This document shows positions 62,121 to 64,000 of a stretch of DNA of 64,000 bases, piece by piece. This stretch comes from NCEH01 sp043195195. Its GTDB lineage: Bacteria > Pseudomonadota > Alphaproteobacteria > Rhizobiales > Xanthobacteraceae. Below the pieces are notes generated by a model. That model was given only the letters and a program-made list of their open reading frames with translations. It had not been told where the DNA came from and searched no databases. The stretch lies in the NCBI RefSeq assembly GCF_043195195.1, contig NZ_JBAFWT010000013.1:1-64000 (forward strand), read 5' to 3'. Each line of letters starts with the position of its first letter. Position 1 is the first letter of the stretch. A program made the position numbers and the translations under genes.

Positions 62121-63971
62121 TCAGCCGCGCGAGGCGTCCGCGAGCTGCGGCAGGCCGGCCGCTTCCAGTGCGCCCATGATGCGGGCGAAGGAATCCGGCA
62201 CCGGCAGCAGATGATGAACCAGCCGCGAGACCCCGGCCGCGCCGCCCGGCGTGTCGCGGGCAAGCCGTGCCACCACATCGCGCTCCTCTTCCGGCCGGCC
62301 GAGCACATGCAGCGTCAGGGCAAGGGCGATCCGGCTCTGGGCGGAGGGATGGGCCTGCAAGGTCGGCAACAGGCCTGTGGCGGCGATTTCGTCCTCGCGC
62401 ATGAACGCAGCGATGCCGAGATAGGCATCCTGCAGGGCGGTGCGCGCGGCGCCGTGATTGCGTGCGAAGGTCAGCACTGCCTCGCCCTGCTCGGGCTTGC
62501 CGAGCCCGATCATGATGGTGCCGACGGTCGCAGCAACGTCGTAATCCAGCGGGTTCAGCGCCAGCGCGCGGTCGCCGGCGGCGAACGCCGCATCGCGCTC
62601 GCCGCGGAAGAATTCCACGCTGGCAAGAACCTTGGCCGCATAGGCGCTGTTGGGGGAGAGATCGGTGGCCAGCTCGGCTTCGCGTTCCATCTGGTCGAGC
62701 AGAGCCGGGTCCAGCGGCCGGTCGGAGGCGCGCTGCGCCTCGTCCAGCATCAGCATGGCCTTGACCGCGTGCAACGTGCCGAAGCCGCTGTCCCGCGTCA
62801 CCCATTGATCGAGGCAGGTCCGGGCCTGCTCGGCGGTGGTGCCGTCCTCGTTGCGGATCACCGCGAAGCTCTGGGCGATGCAGCCGAACCCGGAACCCGG
62901 CGCGTCGGCGCGGGCCTGGGCGCGCGCGCGGGTCGGCAGCACGCCGTAGGATTGCATCACCGCCGAGGCGATGTCGCGCACCACCCGGTGTTCGGAGGCC
63001 GGAAAGTCCGCGCCGCGTCGCAGGTCCTCGAAGGCGGTGGACCAGATGATGGTGCCGCCGCAGCGATCCGTGAGCCGCACCAGCAGCGAGAAGGTGCCGC
63101 CCTCATGGGCCTCGGCGAGGCCGGTCAGCGAGAACACCGAGCGTGGCGGATTGCCGCGGCACTGGCGTGCGGAACCGTCTTCCCCCGATGACATCACGTC
63201 GACGAAGTCGAACCGCGCCATGGCATCGCGCAGCCGCACCTCGAAAGCATGCACCTCGCCCGCGCTGAAACCGTTGGTGCCGCTGACCTCGAACGGGCGG
63301 ACCTCCAATTGGGGCATGCCCATGCGGTCGGCGATCTCGCTGGCGGAATTGGCGCCTTCCAAGCCGAGGAGGGAGGCGATCGGGCCGGCGCGGTTGGTGT
63401 CGGTCAGTTGCACCGTGCCCCACACCAGCGCCCCGGCGGCGATCACGGCGGCTGCCACCCAGGCGAGGCGTCCCCTCGTCCGCGCTGCGACGGGAGGTGG
63501 TCCGGGCGGGATTTGATAGGGAAGGGCCTCGCCATCCGGCGCGCCCGGCTGGCCGGCGGTGTCGCCATTGCCGCGCGGCACGAAGCGCGGAACATAGACC
63601 CCCTTGGGAATCACGATTTCCAGCGTCTCGTCGGGGCCGGCCGAGGTGTAATAGCGTTCCAACGCACGCCGCAGGCGGGTTGCCTCCACGCGCACGATAG
63701 GGTCGGTCTGCGGGTCGAAGCTGGTCGGGCGGCCCAGCGCCTCGACCGCAATGGTATAGCCCTTGATGGCGTCGGCCCGTCCGCCGAGGGTGGCCTCCAC
63801 CACGAAACGCAGGAAGTCCGCCAGCCGGGGCGAGGACACGAATTCGTCCGATGCCAGCACGCGCGCAAGCGCGGCGCGGGCCTTGTCGGCCTGAATTTCC
63901 TGCTCGGTCGGCGGGGCTGTCAGCTCCTCTTCCGGAAGGTCGTCTGGGGGCAGATCGGACTCGTCCGTCAT
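62121..63971 (-). CDS. Membrane protein with N-terminal winged-helix-like region and TPR-like repeats
   Basis: 616 residues. Residues 30-130 contain a block (LRFVVEATLGGRADAIKGYTIAVEALGR, RVEATRLRRALERYY) often found at the start of CadC-like or so-called adenylate-cyclase-like regulators in Hyphomicrobiales. A membrane helix lies near 170-190, then a periplasmic part (about 195-380) and helical TPR-like repeats (about 390-590, VLASVEFFRGERDAAFAAGDRALALNP). It has no cyclase domain. Likely a sensor or scaffold; function not known. It is convergent with rimM. Confidence 0.75.
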   Translation of the reverse strand: MTDESDLPPDDLPEEELTAPPTEQEIQADKARAALARVLASDEFVSSPRLADFLRFVVEATLGGRADAIKGYTIAVEALGRPTSFDPQTDPIVRVEATRLRRALERYYTSAGPDETLEIVIPKGVYVPRFVPRGNGDTAGQPGAPDGEALPYQIPPGPPPVAARTRGRLAWVAAAVIAAGALVWGTVQLTDTNRAGPIASLLGLEGANSASEIADRMGMPQLEVRPFEVSGTNGFSAGEVHAFEVRLRDAMARFDFVDVMSSGEDGSARQCRGNPPRSVFSLTGLAEAHEGGTFSLLVRLTDRCGGTIIWSTAFEDLRRGADFPASEHRVVRDIASAVMQSYGVLPTRARAQARADAPGSGFGCIAQSFAVIRNEDGTTAEQARTCLDQWVTRDSGFGTLHAVKAMLMLDEAQRASDRPLDPALLDQMEREAELATDLSPNSAYAAKVLASVEFFRGERDAAFAAGDRALALNPLDYDVAATVGTIMIGLGKPEQGEAVLTFARNHGAARTALQDAYLGIAAFMREDEIAATGLLPTLQAHPSAQSRIALALTLHVLGRPEEERDVVARLARDTPGGAAGVSRLVHHLLPVPDSFARIMGALEAAGLPQLADASRG

Positions 63972-64000
63972 GGCCGCGGGGTCCTCGGATCGGCTTTGAG

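Overview
The window is GC-rich bacterial chromosome whose gene content and order point to an alphaproteobacterium of the Hyphomicrobiales. A facultatively autotrophic Xanthobacteraceae-like organism is my best guess: it carries a form I carbon monoxide dehydrogenase, two Ku proteins with LigD, a NasS/NasT-controlled nitrate assimilation operon, and interspersed repeats common in rhizobial genomes. No rRNA, tRNA, CRISPR array, complete prophage or intact transposase is visible.

Layout. Positions 1-287 hold the 5' end of an AT-richer gene (about 47% GC by hand count over 1-240) that runs off the left edge. 783-9712 (minus strand) is a CO-oxidation cluster in the order coxC-coxM-coxS-coxL-coxD-coxE-coxF-coxG. 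CoxL has the form I active-site motif AYRCSFR, so the cluster should allow growth on or scavenging of CO. 9921-14713 is a non-homologous end-joining module (ku, a second ku, ligD). 14995-16962 carries an HdeD-like membrane protein with a papain-like tail, and dps. 17532-25315 is a tightly packed operon of PHA synthase, a MaoC-phosphotransacylase fusion, acetate/butyrate kinase, enoyl-ACP reductase and an MgtA-type ATPase. 25433-27381 is glutathione-dependent formaldehyde oxidation. 27.4-35.2 kb is a mixed housekeeping and unknown stretch that contains a perfect 16-bp parS site at 31687-31702, which suggests closeness to the replication origin.

35289-46480 (minus) is a complete nitrate/nitrite assimilation operon: NrtABC-type uptake, a single-domain globin, a free-standing NirB-type FAD protein, ferredoxin-type nitrite reductase, an Fe-S/FNR reductase and nitrate reductase. 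Its leader (about 46633-46481) contains a near-consensus sigma-54 promoter, two hairpins with six-base loops of the ANTAR-binding type, and an overlapping intrinsic terminator. The matching regulators nasT and nasS lie at 48803-50526. This gives a full regulatory circuit readable from sequence: nitrogen limitation through sigma-54, then nitrate/nitrite relief through NasS-NasT antitermination.

50.7-54.2 kb has a Pro/Ala-rich membrane protein and two glycosyltransferases. 54.3-62.0 kb has the translation/secretion genes rplS, trmD, ffh, rpsP and rimM, which are usually one block but here are split into two divergent halves. The right edge (62121-63971) is a membrane protein with an N-terminal winged-helix-like region and C-terminal TPR-like repeats.

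The most unusual observations are the three spaced copies of CATGAASYGCGGC between coxC and coxM (a candidate CoxC/LytTR operator), the nrtA leader RNA, the parS site, the HdeD/papain-like fusion, and a coxG whose membrane-anchoring tail appears to be cut by a rearrangement.
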